Assembly (NCBI GenBank): GCA_020744425.1
Contig: JAGMUV010000010.1
Span: forward strand, 1,550,001-1,614,000
Reading direction: 5' to 3'
DNA length: 64,000 bases
DNA from: Dactylonectria macrodidyma
Lineage: Eukaryota; Ascomycota; Sordariomycetes; Hypocreales; Nectriaceae
Of this stretch, positions 45,129 to 57,190 are shown piece after piece. Positions within the stretch are counted from its first letter, which is position 1; every line of letters begins with the position of its first letter. The notes under the pieces are model-generated. The model searched no databases. It saw only the letters and a program-made list of their open reading frames with translations, and was not told the DNA's origin. The position numbers and the translations under genes are program-made.

Positions 45129-47925
45129 ATGGCCAGCAGCCGACCGGATAGTCCCCTCCAGCCTAACAGCCCCAAGGTCAGGGCACAGAATGGAGGTTTC
45201 TGGAAGAGCCAAGCGCCGCTGGATGAGCAAAGGCACGCCATCAAAGGCCGTGGTGCGTTGGATGCCTTTGACGTCTTTGGCCTCATTGTCAACAAGATGA
45301 TCGGAACTGGCATTTACTCAGCTCCTGCTTCCGTCTTCTTGATGACCGGAGATAAGAAACTGACGTTGGGCCTTTTTGGTATTGGCTTTGCCTACACGTT
45401 GATCAGGTGAGTCTTCCAACGTATTCTTGGATGTAGCCAACAAGACGTGGCCCCAGCGAGCCCCAGGGTTGGCCAGCAATCAGCTAACAAGTGTCTAGCA
45501 TGGTGATTTATCTAGACTATGCAAACGTGCTACCTTTCAACGGTGGTGAGCTCGTATATGTAAGTAGCATGCAGTGCTTATCAATCCGCCTCTGGAGCCC
45601 AGACTGACATCATCAGCTCGACGAAATCGCATCTCATGTCTCCCCCCAAAACGGCATTGAGATGCGTACCCTGACGAATGAAGGCCGGGAGCAATCCGCA
45701 CCTACGCTAAGGCCCCGTAAATGGAGGTTCGGAGGCGACGGGCTCCTGGTATTCATCATTTACTCCATCTCATTCATTCTCTTCTTCAACTCGGGCACCA
45801 ACAGCATGCAGTTTGGTCGTATGGTCTTGCTTTGCATCACGGCAGAAAAGACCTCCAAGGATGAAGACACGAGTGAGGGGCCTCCCGACGTCAACCGCGA
45901 TCTCATGCGTTTCATCGGGGTCTTCGTTCTCTCTCTTATTTGCCTCTTCCAGTACTTCAGTCCCAACTTTGGCCGGAGCTTGAACAAGACGCTTGCCGTT
46001 GCTAAAATCGCCATGCTCTTCGGTTTACTTATCGCTGCGGGCAGGGCAGCAACCTCCGGCTTGGGTCGATCGGGAGACTGGGATACTACGTATCATGTCG
46101 ATTCAAAGGGGGTGTCCACTGCAAAGGCTCTTCTTCTGGTGCTATTCAGTTTTAAGGGTTGGGAAAACGCAACATTTGTTCGTTGATCATACATGCCCTA
46201 CTCGTCCAATGACCCTTTGCTGACCATCGAGATGGCTAGGTTACTGGCGAAATCCGCAGGCACAGTGTTTTACGCAATGGCTTCATTAGCGCTGTAGTAA
46301 CTGTGGGCTGCCTCTACCTCGCGATTGTGGCTGCTTTTGTAAGTTTAATCTCTACAATACTCGACCAACGCATTTCCGGCCGCTAACATTCTGCAGCTCC
46401 ATTTCATCAGCTGGGACGCCCTAGACCCGTCTTTTCCTAGGAATAATGGCAGTGGCGAAGGGAGGGCTAATACCAATTATGCGCCTATGGTATGTATTTT
46501 GGATGCCTGGATTCTTTGATCGTCGAGCTAAACTCTGCTTTCGTAGCTCACCAGCAATAACACAAGGTCAAGGCAAGCCTGGGCAGCCATGTCATCCTTT
46601 GGTAGTCTCAACGCAATTATCTACACATTTTCAAGAGGTAATCCAGCGTATTCGGCCCCTATTCAATCACATCACAGCCCTTCGTCCTCTTTTTATTATC
46701 AGTCTCGTTGCTCTCGCTTGGGTAGCTCTAGCCACCTGCATAAACCACGCTGACATACAATCTGCAGTCAAGCAAGCCATTGGACACGCTGACATCTTGC
46801 CTTGGTCTCGGTTCTGGAAACAGGATGACCACCTCCTAAGAAAGCAAAACGTGCCGAGAACCCGCAGGGCTCAGCGGAATCGGGAAGGCCAGACAGACCA
46901 CAGCAAGCGTGCGCACGAGTTTCTATACAAATCGCCGCAGGGAGGCCTGATTATCCACTGGATCATGAGCGTCGCGCTCATTCTTGTCACAATCGGTATC
47001 AAAAGCACCTCAGAGGCAGCCAGTTTGCCGGGATATATCCATACCTACATGCACTGTGCCGTCCTCGGTAAGTTGCTCGCCAACCCCGTGTCCAGTCACG
47101 GAGCTGTTGCTCACAATCCATGTAGGATTTCTCGGCTTGGGTTATTTCAGGCTCAAGTCCCGCGAATATGCACTTTGGCCCATTGGGGCAGCTACACGAC
47201 GCCCTGAGAGGAATTTGGCACTTCGGTGGCTATTATATGGGATTATCCCAATATACGTCTTCGTCAACCTCGCAATCCTCATCGTCACTGCCATCAAGCC
47301 ATACAAGGCAGTTGATGGCAGCAATAACTCTGTTCATGGCTGGGCATTTCCTGTGATAGTAGGCACGGTGCTCGTTACCGGTACTATCTATTATTTGCTA
47401 TTCTTTGGAGCAGCTCCGCGACGCTACGAGCACGCAGCACTGGATGGCGACAACCTGCCACACGATGCGCAGCCGCCTCCAGTAGCACAAGAAGGTCTGA
47501 TGCGGCGGACAAATTGGTGGAACTGGATGCGATGGGCTGGCGTCCAGTGTGAGATCAGGAAGAGCTACACTTATGACATGGAACTTGAGCGGGTATATCG
47601 ATTTGGGAGACGCTGGAAGATTATCTATCACCTTCCAGGAGATCCTGGCTACCAAGTAAGCTTACAGAGGAATTATCGTTGGTGGAGCAGTCAGCTAACG
47701 TCGAAACAGCCTCCAGGTCCTCAACCCACCAATCCTTCCAGTTCTACCATGTTCTTGTATTGGCTCTTTGGAGGTTCACGGCTCCCTGATGCATTCAAAC
47801 CTACGAAAATTCTGCGTAGATGGCGGGCGGACAGGAAGAGGGAGCTGCGCAATTTGTCTGCCTCGGGTGCTATCGATACCAGTCAGGGCCATGACGGACG
47901 AAATGGGGTTGGGGCAACGTCTTGA
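45129..47925 (+). CDS. Amino-acid permease, LAT/Mup1 (methionine permease) type
   Basis: Nine exons (45129-45406, 45499-45559, 45617-46177, 46240-46338, 46397-46489, 46547-46637, 46768-47067, 47126-47655, 47710-47925) total 742 aa with all phases consistent. Opening FDVFGLIVNKMIGTGIYSAP is the hallmark first TM of the L-type/Mup1 amino-acid transporters. Later segments include FIGVFVLSLICLFQYF, FISAVVTVGCLYLAIVAAF, SSFGSLNAIIYTFSRVKQAI and VFVNLAILIVTAIKP. About 12 TM helices with a 55-residue N-tail and a long charged C-tail (longer than yeast Mup1). Intron 3 uses donor GTTCGT with branch GCTGACC. Likely plasma-membrane uptake of methionine or other neutral amino acids. Confidence 0.88.
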
Positions 47926-48857
47926 AACCCACTCAGACATCCTCTCGGGCTTATATACTGATAGAACATGTATCAAGACTCTGTCTTATAAGACGGCGAA
48001 GCTATCTTTGAACAGGAGGTAGAAAATCATCGCGTCCATCAAACTCGTTGGGACTCCGTCGCTTCGTTGCGCATGTCAGCTGAGCGACGACGATGGAAAC
48101 AGCCATCAGGCGCGATTTTCGAATTGAAAGATCAGGTTCCTTAGAATATTCCCAAGTCTGATACAGAGCTGAGGTGAAGTGTCCAAGTCTGGTTCACGGT
48201 GCTTTTCGAACTGACACCCTGGTTCTCGTTCATGCGCCTTGCAGACGAGATCTGCATATATGCAACTGACATCGCCAACAAGAGAGGAGAATGCCAAGGT
48301 ATTGTTCTATCCCTTCATTTGCGTTTCCGAGCACTGCTGCTGTAAGTTAAGAGCCCGCAAGTTGCGGCCAGCAGCCAGCAGCATCAAATCGACTCTGGCT
48401 CCGCCCACCGGATGTGCAATAACCATAAAGAAAAGCTTGAATATTCCGCGCGCCACCTGAGCTCTCACTTGCGCTCAATTCAGGAGACCCCAGTCCCTTT
48501 TCAGTAAGGAGAAGCGATTTTACTACTGTGGCTGGCCTTAGAGGCGGTCTAGGCGTCAATAGTTTAGGCGTCTAGCCTCGTGGGGGAATCCTAGAAAGCG
48601 GCTGACCTTTCGCAAGCGCAAAACAGAGTCATTTCTAGCTCGCGTTATTGGATCACCAGCCCTTGGGTCGGCTTGGCATTCCCTCGTGGCTGCTAGGAGA
48701 TTGGAAGAGACAGTCTCAACCGTTGCGGCTGAGGAGCAGGAATGAACGAAGACACCTGGGAACCTGGGAATTGTTACGAAGTACTGCGTATTGATCAGCT
48801 CTTTCTCTTTAAACTCCATCAATCGCGAGAAGAACTCTTTGGTCGGCCAAATTCACC
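47926..48857. other. Intergenic, no gene seen
   Basis: About 930 bases between two plus-strand genes. Short frames on both strands have no support. Confidence 0.45.
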
Positions 48858-50618
48858 ATGAAGTCATTGCTATTATTTGGTAGCTTGATAGCGGCTGCTC
48901 AGGCTACCAGAACCAGTGACATTTCCGCCGTCTGTAGCGGACTTTACGGCGTTATTGGATGCACAAGCGAACTGGAATTCCCGCTTGGATCAAGCCCTGT
49001 ATTTTGTAAGCTGCGTTGGGCAGCTGGAATAGATTCATATCGTTGCTAACCAGAGACCAGGCGATGTCAGCGGAAGAGAGGAGCAATGTGGAATCGAAAT
49101 TGACGTCGCCACGGAAAACATCTGCAACGCAATCACTTCCGCCCTTTCTGATGACGGGAAGTTTGTCGACCATGCTGAAGTGCACTGCGGATGCTTGCCA
49201 GCTGCCCAGAGGAATCATGATGGCCATCTCAAAGACGGCGACAATTTGGAATACGTCTGGCAGGGCTATCTGTCGTACGACATCAACCCGGAATATCTGG
49301 CAGACCTGATAAAGACCGAAGAGGTAACCTTCGCTCACATTAAATTAGGCGTCGCATCTGGCTGATCATCATCGTAGTGTCTCATCGACAACGGTTTCCC
49401 CTACCAGACTGGCAGAACCCAAGCAATCTCCAAGTATCTCCAGCCCAAGGACGGCTGGAAAGTCCTCCGCCTACAAGAAGTGAGGATAAGCCTAGACTTT
49501 CCGGCGATTTACTGACAGTATTAGGTGGACATGACCCTATACCGAAGGCTGGTAGCAGCGACTTGGACCTGTAGCTTCGACATTGACAACTGCGACAAGG
49601 CACGGTTGAGGGCTTTCTTCGTTGACTACATCAGCAACTCCGACGGCGTAACAACCAGCGAGCTGACGCGCATGCTGCAGAGCTGGCTCACCCTCTTTGA
49701 CACCATCCAGAAGAGAATTAGAGCCGTGAATACAGCAGCTACTGCCGTCCAGGCTCGTCTAAAGACTGTTTCCAGCAAGGTTAGCTCGATCAAGAAAAAC
49801 GTGTGCCAGAAGAACGCATGCAAAGGCAAGACAGCATCTTCATATCTAACAAAGGGTGAGTTATTCGATCTTACACACGCCACAGAAGTTGACGAATTCT
49901 AGTATCCAAAGCATTCACGGCAACCAAGACTCTCAACACTATTCCAGCAGCGGGCGCCAAGGCAGGCAAGAATATCCCCAGAGCCAAGCAACTGACCCAG
50001 ATGTGCCTCACCTCTGCGACAACTCCTGCCAACGAGGACTATTACTACGAGCTGTTCCTGACTGCCAACTTTGGAACCACGAAGCATTTGCCCAAGGCAT
50101 TCCAACTCGTTGAAGACTTGCCCGTCGCAGCTTCAGAGCTCAAGAATCTCGTTGTCTCGATGTCAGATCTCACTAAACACTCGACTCGAGCCCGCGGCGT
50201 CCAAACACATCTTAACGGCATCCTCAGCCAAAACTGGAAGACCAACAAGGAGCTCTCCAAAACTCAGGCATCTCGCAAAGTTCGCGACGGCTTCATCCAG
50301 ATCCAGACCCTCGTCAAGCGAGACTTGCGTCCTCCCGTCAATGACTTGATTAAGGCACTAACGGCTCTCAATACAGAACTCGACAAGTTCCCGCTGCGGA
50401 GCAAGACGCTCGAGTTCAGGTACGGCGCTGTGCCGTATGAGCGCTGGAGCACACAGGACTGGGAGGTGCCGTGTGCGGAGGAAGTCTGGCGGGAGTTTCA
50501 GCAGGGAGAGTTCAAGGACGCGAGGTACTTTACTGAGATTCAAGTGTGTGACTTTGGGCCTAACCGTGTTACCTTCCCGGACCACCACCTTCCTTTTATC
50601 AAGTACCGGTTTGTGTAA
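48858..50618 (+). CDS. Secreted protein of unknown family, 519 aa
   Basis: Five exons (48858-49005, 49061-49323, 49378-49479, 49525-49855, 49903-50618) join in frame to 519 aa. Signal peptide MKSLLLFGSLIAAAQATR. Residues about 25-170 form a Cys-rich module (VCSGLYGVIGC, VFCDVSGREEQCGIEID, ENICNAITSAL, EVHCGCLPA, TEECLIDNG). The middle is mostly helical with coiled-coil-like spacing and a Cys pair (NVCQKNACKG). The C-terminal half is helical and ends in an aromatic domain (YGAVPYERW, EVQVC-type FTEIQVCDFGPNR). I recognise no named domain. Being secreted, multi-exon and open throughout, it is a real gene. A cell-wall or effector-like role is possible but not shown. Confidence 0.8.
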
Positions 50619-53081
50619 TTTAGTAAACCACACCAAGTCTAGCTTCAGAGTTGTCTCGATCAGGCGCTGCTTTTGTAGTGAGTAGTAGATCTCTAGAAAA
50701 GATATAGTCGAAGCTATCCTCCTTCTATGGGTATCCCTCTCGATGTCATTAAGTTCGAATTGGTAGCTAGGAGGTACCATCTCAATAGCCCAAATTCCTG
50801 AAGTCGATAGTGTTAGAAGAGCGTTCCAGTGTCGGCGGTGCATCAAGGCAAAACGAACCAGTGTGGCAGCTAGGATCCGAGATCTCTTAAGGACCTGAGG
50901 TGGGTGAGAAGTATTTGCTCATGTCGATAAGGACACAGTACCTGTGCTTAAAGTCTCTGTATGTACTTCGCCTGTGGCAGGGTCATGTAGGGCTAGGAAC
51001 GGAGATGGAGGGCTTCCGCAGTCTAAGGGGTGGCGACTTCGGGTTGGAAAGCCGCAGAGGTCGGTATAGAAGCCGAAAAATCCGATCATCGTCTCTCAAC
51101 AAAGTGGCTGATTCTAGCGTCTCATGATAAGAAGTATAGTTCAGAAGTAGGTCCAAGAGTTGAAGCAAAGGCCACCATTGGAGCTATGCGGCTGCTTAAA
51201 GTTTACTTATCAGAACCACCTCTCACATGGTGCGGAGAAGGATCTTGCCTCCCCGGGCTCATCCGTTCAGCTCCTGTTCCCCTCATCCCTCATGGCTCTC
51301 CCCCGAATTACCACATTTGGCTTCTCCACCGGGCCCATCCGTTCAGCCCGTTCCCCTCATGGCTCTCACCTAAATTGCCACATTTGGCTTCTCCCCCGGG
51401 CCATGTTCTAGCCGAGATAGCGTGATAGAACTGACAAATTTAAAGGGCGAGTTTCTATAGAATCTAGGGAATCTGGAGAAGTGGAGTAGCTAGCCTATTA
51501 AAAATGCCTAAACTATTAATAGTTAATAATGAGAACATACCTATAAATACTAAAGGGTATTACTTAAGATTTTTCTAAGATTAAGGATATGCTAGTAATA
51601 TATTTAATAGAGATAAAGAACTTAGATTAAATAAAATAAGAGAAATATAGATAGGAACTGCTCAATATTAAATATATTAATAATTATTTAGGTCTTAGCT
51701 TCTATAAAAACTCAGTCAGTGTAACTACTTTAGTCCAATCTCTAGTAGTATATCTATGTAAGGGTTGGGGCGGCATGCCCAATCCACACAAAGACCCATT
51801 GCCCGTTGAGGCAAAAGATCAAGCGATTCCGAGTAGCTAGCGTTACTCAATCGTGCCGCACATCTAGTTTTAAGGCTAGTCCCAGCCGAGGGCTCGGCCA
51901 GCCCTCGCCGCTAACTCTTACATCCACCTACATCCACATGCTTCATCAATTATACTCTGTAGACTCAGATAAGTAGTGCACAGTTCATTCATCTACTGCG
52001 TATTCGCGAAATGAGCAAATGATAGGAGGCTAAAGATGATCATCCATCTGTTGGGACCTTTAATTGTTGGGACAATATACATTTTGTTATCTGCGTGGGC
52101 CAGTGATATGAATAGCTGCATAGATAGTTAGCAGAGCAATCAAGAGGGTCATGAACCATCTGATCTAAGTTTGGGTGCATAATCATCATCAACGCAGCTT
52201 TGCGAGCCCTAAGCTACCGGGATGCGTTCACTAGTGTCTGCTCAGCATACAAGTTCACATGACTGAGAATGCCCAAACGGTTCCCTTTGCATTTCTCTGG
52301 CTATTTGTGCAGCTCGAAGTCGAATCACCATAAGCGTATGGTATCATGAAGTTGCTATAACAATTTAGTTGCAGTACATTGGAATGCCGATGGCAAAGAA
52401 TACCCTCGGAGGCCCTTCTATATGCCCCCAAGGCTGTCACCCGGTTGCCATAACCCCCTTGAGGAACTTTAGGCTAGTGTTAGATTGACCCCTCAAGTGG
52501 CGGAATAAGACCCGAATTTGCATAAACCTCTGATACACAGATATCCTAGCCTTAGTCAAATGACTAGAAAACTCTTCGAGAAATGAGGGGGCCGGAAGCA
52601 TCCTTGATCAATACAATCATCGTCTTTGGGCTCCGCATCGTATTGATCCCTATCAGTCTGATCGAATTGACCGTATCGGATCCATCAGGATTCAACAGCT
52701 AGTTTATATGCAGAATTTGCTCCCGATTTTCCCGATTCGGTTTGGTTAGCCGTCCTCTTGAACATGACGAATCAGACTGCTCTTCTTTCGTTGGCTCCTT
52801 TCGTAGTCGATGAACCCCGCGTTATCGGTAAGCTCTCATTACTTTTACCCCATTGGGCTTCGAAGCTATCCCTGTTTGAATTCTCGTGGCTTGTATGATG
52901 ACCACTTGGACAACGTATAACGTCTCACACCGTGATTAGTCCGGCATAGTCAGGAATTCGAAGCGTCAACCATGACTGAATTCATATTCTCGGGCGAGGG
53001 TCCTCCGATGTGGTGGAAACCTGAGGACTTGTCAGTTCGGCTATCCACGATCACTTGACACCATCTGCTTGAGGTTACAAC
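50619..53081. other. Gene-poor region with tandem repeat and AT-rich block
   Basis: No gene is supported. It contains a two-copy tandem repeat (51253-51403) and a strongly AT-rich block at about 51430-51740 (stretches like AATAAATATTAATAATTATT), which may be an old inactivated repeat. 51760-53080 looks unremarkable. Confidence 0.45.
51253..51403 (+). repeat. Two-copy tandem repeat, unit about 70-76 bp
   Basis: Units 51253-51328 and 51329-51396 share CATCCGTTCAGC, CCCCTCATGGCTCTC and CCACATTTGGCTTCTCC, and a third copy starts with CCGGGCC at 51397. They differ by an 8-base insertion and substitutions. Confidence 0.7.
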
Positions 53082-53090
53082 TATAAATAG
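53082..53090 (+). promoter_or_regulatory. TATA box of the oxygenase-like gene
   Basis: TATAAATAG lies 111 bases before the ATG at 53193. The leader is rich in CAAACTC-type sequence, as in other fungal 5' UTRs. Confidence 0.6.
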
Positions 53091-53192
53091 CTTTGATCCC
53101 ATTTAGACATCCAAAATCAAGAATCATCCAAATCTGCTTAACACACCGTTCTCAAACTCAACTTCATTTTCGATTCTCATCACAACTTCACC

Positions 53193-54300
53193 ATGGCTGC
53201 CGCAGTCGCCCAGGCGATTGTTCCTCGCAAGCGAGGTCCTCCCACCGTTGTTGGTCCTACCAACAAAATCGCACAACGCCCTACCAAGCCTCTCCCCAAG
53301 GACCTTATTGATGCAGCTCGATCCGTCCAAAAGCTCGAATTCGACGCCAAAACGCACATCAATTTTGTCCCTCCCAATAAGACCTACACAATGACCGAAA
53401 TTGGCCTTGAAGGAGAAGGCATCTCTGATGTGGCCATTTCCGAACCCTTCTCTCTGTTCACCCAAGAAGCTGCTCAGCAGATCAGACGTGAGATTTTCAG
53501 CGAACCCGTCCTTGAAAAGTGTCAGTACGCATCCAGTTTTGCCAAGAACATGATTCGAGGATACAGCCAGGAGTAAGTCTATTCACTCGCCTGCCGCCAC
53601 TTTACTCACCAAGGTAGGGACGCCCCATTCACCCACGCCCTCTGGAAGTGTCCCGAAGTTGTTGGTGCCGTGTCTCTGATCGCCGGGATCGAAGTTGTCC
53701 CCGCGTTTGAGTATGAGATTGGTCACATCAACATCACCATCAACGAAGAGTCCAGTGAGACCAAGGATGACGGGGTTGGCTTCTCCTGGCATTATGACAG
53801 CTTTCCATTTGTCTGCGTGACTATGCTCTCCGATTGCACCGGAATGACTGGTGGAGAGACAGCTCTTCGCACCGGCACAGGAGAGATTATGAAAGCCCGG
53901 GGTCCTGATATGGTGTGTTACTCTGGTGTATTCGGAATGCAGGGACTAATCGATGTAGGGAACCGCCGTTATTCTACAGGGCAGATACATCGAGCATGCG
54001 GCGCTCAAAGCTCTTGGAGGGCGGGAGCGCATTAGCATGATTACGCCATTCCGGCCCAAGTCTCCGTTCGTTCGCGATGAACTCGTCCTCACCGGTTCCC
54101 GAAGCATCAGCGCCTTGTCTGAGCTCTACTTGGACTATGCTGAATACCGAGCGACTGTTCTTGAGGAAAGATTCCGGGAGGAGGCAAAGAAATTCCGTGA
54201 ACAGAGAAGTCTGGGACAGGATTTTGCCGTTGACGCAGCGAGAGAGTTTATCACTACTCAGAAAGAGTTTCTGGAGGCCATGTTAATGGAGTTGGTTTAA
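53193..54300 (+). CDS. 2-oxoglutarate/Fe(II) oxygenase-like protein with a non-standard second intron
   Basis: Exon 1 is 53193-53572 and exon 2 starts at 53618 (normal GT-AG). The HxD of the iron site is in GFSWHYDSFPFVC, and GGETALRTGTGEIMKARGPD matches the downstream strands. The family then expects ...MQGRYIEHQALKALGGRERI. Here MQ (to 53942) and GRYIEHAALKALGGRERI (from 53980), which carries the distal His, are in different frames separated by 37 bases that start GG and end CTACAG. If those 37 bases are removed, the protein is about 342 aa and ends at 54300. Without removal, translation stops at 54035. The donor may be mutated (GT to GG). Function beyond the superfamily is unknown. Confidence 0.7.
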
Positions 54301-57190
54301 TTGTTGCGATCATTCACAATGCCAAACAGATGCATGTCTCTACGCAGTACTTGGCCCAATGAGTCTATTATGACTACGCAATGTTCTTTCCCCGCATTTG
54401 AACAATCTTGATGGAGCTCGCGCTTACATCAATTGATTGGATCTTGTGAGATGCCTATTGAGAAGTGTGAGAGACGCAGGTCACGAGCCGTAGTGACCAT
54501 CGGGCTAGAGGGACCGCTCCTCATCCCGGCAGACATTTGGAGTCTTGGGCGACTTGGGCGACGCCTTTGGCAACGACATAATAACCGTTGGGATTGACGA
54601 GTTAATATGAGGTAGCTATATATAAGATAGAGCAGGGGGGGGTCAGGGTCAAGGAGGTAGGACAGGAATAAGAAAGTCATCGCGTTTGACTGCTAAGCTG
54701 GAAGTGCAAGTTCGCGTCCCAAACTGCCGCATCCATGCGCCAGGTCTAGAACGGCGAAGCTAGTCCGTCTGAGATGGTGGAGAAGACGATGGCCGGGGAG
54801 CCCTGGATAAAAAGCGATGTATATAGTAATTACTTAATAGACTCTATAAATTAATAATGAACTCGGTTTCAAGTTTGCCAGGTCTGCATGGCAGCAGTGA
54901 TTTGTCAAGCAGTAACCAGTGCAATCGGCATGAAGAGGAACACAACAATGGATTGGGGCGGAGAGAACTCATCCTGATGGACCATCTACAAAAGGAAAAG
55001 TACTCTGCTAGGCGAATGAAATATGGCGCTAGCTGGGTTGCCATTAATTGCACTGAACTCAAGTGCTAGCCCTCTCCATCCATGGGCATTGGGCAAGCCC
55101 GCTGAGTAGTCTATTTAGGTAGCGGATTGAGGCCAGGACAGTACCAGCTAGATGGCAGCAGCTGGGGGTTAGCAGTTGGCTTCCAATCCTGGATTTCTTT
55201 CACCATTCGAGCATACCATGGCAAATGGATGATGTGCCATATTCTACGCGCCAGCCTACAAAGCGGCGACTGCCAATGGTGCTCGTTGCCATCGTCCATA
55301 TCATCAAGACTCAAAGCCCTGGCATGGCGGGGTTCCAAGCGTGCAGATCAGTCGGTCAATGGTCGATTGTGTGCATCGTGGGATCTACCGCCGCCGATAT
55401 ATCTTCGATATACCAGGAGTAGGTACATTCGGTCCATCCTCGAAGCACCTGCAACACATAGCTAATCTAGTAGATAGCCAGAATATCACTCGTCAAGCTC
55501 AGAATGACCTTCGTCCGTAGAACCGTCTGTAATGCCTCCTGCATCATCAGAGCGAAGTTCCGGTCGTCGCCCTGGACCATGATGCCTAATAGGAACATCA
55601 GGAAGGGGCGCTCAGGCATAGAAAAGGACATTTCCCCGTTCAACTTTCGGATGCTCCATTTGTTCGAGGTTCTGTAAAGGTCGGTCGTTGGCTCGCGCGA
55701 TATTCGTCAAGCTTCAAAGAAGGCTCCAATACGCGGACTGCCAAGCCCTATCTGCAGCGTCGCGTCGTCCCAGCCCTCGCTCGTCTTCTTAGTCTCGATG
55801 CTGAGGGCGATCGGCCGATTTCGCAGGGGGGAGAAGGTTGTATAGTTGATCAATTGGCGGGTGTTTGCGATTCTCTATGTGGTTTCGGTCGAGGATTCGT
55901 GGTTCGCTGAGACGATGTAGATATAGACAAACGTCTACGTTCTTGGGCGGCGACGGGGTCAGAAGATAGCGAGGGATGATGCTCGCGGTGTTACTTAGAA
56001 AAGCCAGCACGTAGAGCCTGTGGTGAAAGACGGGCGCCTGGCCATGGTATGTGGCCGATGCCTCGGCATTGTCAACGAACGACATGCTCGATGGTAGATC
56101 CAGGATTGGTTCTTGATAGGCTCGGCGCCGCTTCAAGCTCTTTCACAGGTCTATCACCAGGACTTACGGGATTTAAGTGCCGATCGGAATACCCTCAATC
56201 CGGTCAGACACGCGATCCAATCACATTTCCACTGGTTGATGAGATATCTTAGCTCCTTTTTTCGTCGTCCAACTCGTCAAGTTGGCGTTGTTGACATGGA
56301 CCTTGACGCGAGGAACGATTTGGCGGGGTAATCCGGATGAAGGTTATTCCGCGTACATCGCGTATCTAGGCGGGAAGAAAACCTCACAACTAAGTGGCTT
56401 CTTCTAGTACCTTAAGTGATATCTAAAGTATATACTCAATTAAAGACAAAAGAATATATTTGCTACTAACCCTATCTAATATATTTATTATTAATATCTT
56501 AATATTAATTATAATAGACGAGAAGTTCATGCTCTGCGGTGTGTGATGTATTTTGTCCCCCTGCCAGGTCATTCGCCACTCTAACATTCCATGCTTGCAG
56601 CAAACTTGAGCACTTAGAAGAATTCATATCTTCACACATATGTTAGCCAGAAGCTGAAGTTCACTTTCCAGCATACTATAGTCGTTTTTCCCCCACTTGA
56701 CTATATGACAAGATTTATCTGAATATCTCAAATCAACATTCAAAACTTCATGCGGGAGGCTTGTCGAAAATTTCTTCAGTCTAGGGTAAGCCAATTGTAA
56801 GGGCGACCGGATTTGCAACGAAAAACACTATGATGGATCACGACCATGTCTACCATCGGAAACATCTTAATTCCTCCTTGAAAAGAGATAATACATATTA
56901 CTAGTCACAGATTGGATAGCACGGCTCTTAATGTCAAATAATAATGAGGGAGTTGCGGCACGCACAAACAGGGCGCATGGGTTCCTCTGCAACACAAAAC
57001 CACATGATTGTGCATTTAGTACGTGCACCACCGTTGTTCAGACTCACAAAGCATGTCGGACAGAAGAGAACTATCTATCCTTCCATCACCAACTTCACTC
57101 ATATGTAACTGATTCGTTTTGGTATGCATTTAATGCTACAGTCTCCTCGCCAGACAGCCAACCGTTGGGCATATGAACCCTTCTGATCAG
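54301..57190. other. 2.9-kb gene-poor region
   Basis: I see only short unsupported frames. A minus-strand stretch at 56136-55480 (QAPVFHHRLYVLAFLSNTAS; RNFALMMQEALQTVLRTKVI) reads like a decayed gene, possibly BTB/POZ-like, but too weakly to call. There is an AT-rich patch at about 56400-56520. Confidence 0.4.

Noticed and set aside
54670..54725. tRNA-Ser-like stretch (CGCGTTTGACTGCTAA followed by AGTTCGCGTCC)
   Set aside because: It resembles the anticodon arm and B box of a tRNA-Ser(GCU), but no A box, acceptor stem pairing or variable arm could be fitted. At best a decayed tRNA-derived fragment.
55500..56140. Possible BTB/POZ pseudogene
   Set aside because: Only a short LYVLAF-like stretch fits, and no BTB core motif is present in any frame.
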